A stretch of 15,112 nt of DNA, taken from positions 1 to 15,112 of the forward strand of contig JBCCZQ010000072.1 of NCBI GenBank assembly GCA_039187315.1, written 5' to 3'. The translations under genes and the position numbers were made by a program. The notes below the pieces were generated by a model that was not told the DNA's origin, did no database searches, and worked only from the letters and a program-made list of their open reading frames with translations. Below, piece after piece: positions 14,345-15,112 of this stretch; position 1 is the first letter of the stretch; every line of letters begins with the position of its first letter. Origin of the DNA: JANQQZ01 sp039187315. GTDB lineage: Bacteria; Planctomycetota; Phycisphaerae; Phycisphaerales; UBA1924.

Positions 14345-14700
14345 GGCTCGCCCGCCTCCTGATCGATCACGCGATCCACGAGCTGCTCGAGCACCTGCTC
14401 AACCTCCCTGCCGATCTCCTGCCAGTAGCGGACAAAGTCTCTCCCTGTGTGAGTGGCCAGGGCGAGCTGGTTGACGTTGACCCCCACCCGGTTGAGCTCC
14501 GAAATCAGTGCCGGATCGACACGCCGGGATGAGCTGGCGGTGGGCACTGTGTAGCCCATCGCACGCTTGCGGAGGAAGTCTGAGACCGACGTGCCTGCCG
14601 CATCCGCCTGGCTGCGGACGTGCTCGAGCTCTGCGTAGGTCAGACGCAGCCTGACGACCTCGCTCATCTTCTCGTGCTCTTCCAGCTTCGGACGGCCCAT
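14341..14700 (-). CDS. mobC: MobC-like relaxosome accessory protein
   Basis: A 119-residue protein. The N-terminal half (MSEVVRLRLTYAELEHVRSQ, then SVSDFLRKRAMGY) is a ribbon-helix-helix DNA-binding domain. The C-terminal motif LISELNRVGVNVNQLA (64-79) is the hallmark of the MobC/plasmid mobilization relaxosome family, which binds near oriT and helps the relaxase open the nick region. It is the first gene of the operon and overlaps the relaxase start by 4 bp. The ATG at 14700 is taken; M12 (14667) is an alternative with GAGAAG upstream. Its 5' side is the hairpin array, so oriT is expected there. Confidence 0.87.
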   Translation of the reverse strand: MGRPKLEEHEKMSEVVRLRLTYAELEHVRSQADAAGTSVSDFLRKRAMGYTVPTASSSRRVDPALISELNRVGVNVNQLALATHTGRDFVRYWQEIGREVEQVLEQLVDRVIDQEAGEP

Positions 14701-14927
14701 ATCCCTGTCTCTCTTCTCCTATTGCCCCGCATCCAAGGACGCTCCTTGGTCGGGATGCAACGCCGAAACGTTGCGAGTGGTGGGGCGGCGAAACGCCCCT
14801 CGTCATCCAAGGGCGAAACCTTGGTCGATGGTCCGGGAGAGCGAAGTCTCCTGGTCCTGTTCCACCGGGGAAACGGTGGCGGCATCCAACCCGCGGAGGG
14901 TTGGTCGGTCCCTCCAAAGGACCGAAA

Positions 14928-14974
14928 CGCTCACGCTCACACCCGCGGCCTAGCGGGTTGTTTGTGCGTGAGCG
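14928..14974. repeat. Long two-part hairpin at the centre of the array
   Basis: A perfect 9-bp outer stem, CGCTCACGC/GCGTGAGCG, encloses an internal loop and a 6-bp inner stem, ACCCGC/GCGGGT, with loop GGCCTA. It is the longest fold of the array and is not followed by a T run on either strand, so it is not a simple terminator. It is a candidate relaxosome or single-strand structure. Confidence 0.75.
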
Positions 14975-15084
14975 GAGTCGCTGGATGCCCCCTCACTCCC
15001 CAAGAGTGCAGGGGTGCAGAAGCGGCTCATCGTCTACAGGGGCGAAACCCTGTCCAGACCACCGTAGGTGGCCGCGTAGCGGTA

Positions 15085-15103
15085 GTTTTTGTACCACAAA
15101 AAC
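15085..15103. repeat. AT-rich 8-bp hairpin with 3-nt loop
   Basis: GTTTTTGT, loop ACC, ACAAAAAC is a perfect inverted repeat and the only AT-rich member of the array, lying at its right end. It directly follows two abutting hairpins that both have the loop GTA. It might act as a bidirectional terminator or mark the edge of the array. Confidence 0.7.
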
Positions 15104-15112
15104 ACATCTGGC

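Larger units (their letters stand above)
14733..15103. repeat. Array of about fourteen short hairpins, many with loop GCGAAA
   Basis: This gene-free 371-bp stretch is almost entirely inverted repeats. Stems: CCAAGG 14733-14749; GCAACG 14757-14774; GGGGCG 14782-14799; CCAAGG 14807-14824; CCGGGAGA (one G-T pair) 14833-14854; CCACCG 14862-14879; CCAACCC 14886-14904; CGGTCC 14906-14924; a long two-part hairpin 14928-14974; CACTC 14994-15008; ACAGGG 15036-15053; CCACC 15059-15071; CCGC 15072-15082; GTTTTTGT 15085-15103. Loops of the 2nd to 6th and the ACAGGG hairpin are CCGAAA, GCGAAA, GCGAAA, GCGAAG, GGGAAA and GCGAAA. Linkers are mostly about 7 nt. Stem sequence varies while pairing and loop stay, so structure appears to be what is kept. 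Position next to mobC suggests an oriT or ssDNA/RNA structural role, but the function is unknown. Confidence 0.85.

Noticed and set aside
14771..14953. Short plus-strand frame of 60 codons in the hairpin array
   Set aside because: Its codons are dictated by the inverted repeats, with no ribosome binding site or homologous pattern.
14733..15103. CRISPR array
   Set aside because: There is no constant direct repeat of 23-40 bp with unique spacers and no cas gene. The repeating feature is self-complementarity with a short shared loop, not a repeated sequence.
14733..15103. Cluster of tRNA genes or integron attC sites
   Set aside because: No cloverleaf with TTCGA arm or CCA end, and no attC core sites or integrase gene. 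Stems are only 4-9 bp and tandem.

Overview
The window reads as most or all of a small, GC-rich, mobilizable plasmid of about 15 kb. It has a replication region, a partition pair, a two-gene cargo of exported proteins, a Toprim primase-like gene, a coupling ATPase and a three-gene relaxase operon. No mating-channel (VirB/Tra pilus) genes are present, so transfer would depend on a channel supplied by another element. The host cannot be named securely. High GC, weak Shine-Dalgarno use at several genes, large exported TPR-like proteins and the style of the Toprim/DUF3991 and coupling proteins would fit a planctomycete-like bacterium, but this is a low-confidence guess.

Layout. 1-78 (minus) is the start of a FitA/ribbon-helix-helix antitoxin-like gene with a perfect palindrome upstream. 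153-1679 (minus) is a tandem winged-helix replication initiator candidate whose ribosome binding site lies in the loop of a perfect hairpin. An opposing promoter and terminator in its leader suggest a counter-transcribed copy-number RNA. 1867-2355 is an iteron-type origin: copies of a 12-bp near-palindrome (consensus GGYCATATGRCC), often 22 bp apart, plus DnaA boxes. The same motif also occurs inside rep and just after the partition genes. 2356-3748 (plus) encodes ParA and an overlapping small DNA-binding partner, ending at a terminator.

3784-7935 holds a decayed GIY-YIG/primase-tail fragment followed by two overlapping genes for exported proteins of unknown function. The intact GIY-YIG gene and the primase tail sit on the other side (7997-8311 and 8196-9278, minus). 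The cargo is therefore bracketed by two same-direction copies of one sequence. 9405-12494 (plus) is a VirD4/TraG-type coupling ATPase with an odd build: no N-terminal membrane anchor, a ~240-residue Ser/Thr/Gly repeat tract, a lipoyl-like domain lacking the lysine, a coiled coil and a C-terminal two-helix membrane hairpin. 14700 down to 12491 (minus) is a MobC-like protein, a three-histidine relaxase and a small hydrophilic protein in a tight operon.

14733-15103, upstream of the mobilization operon, has no convincing gene. It is a dense run of about fourteen short perfect or near-perfect hairpins. Their stems differ in sequence, but many share the loop GCGAAA, and three in a row are spaced exactly 25 bp apart. 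This array and the coupling protein are the two most unusual things in the window.
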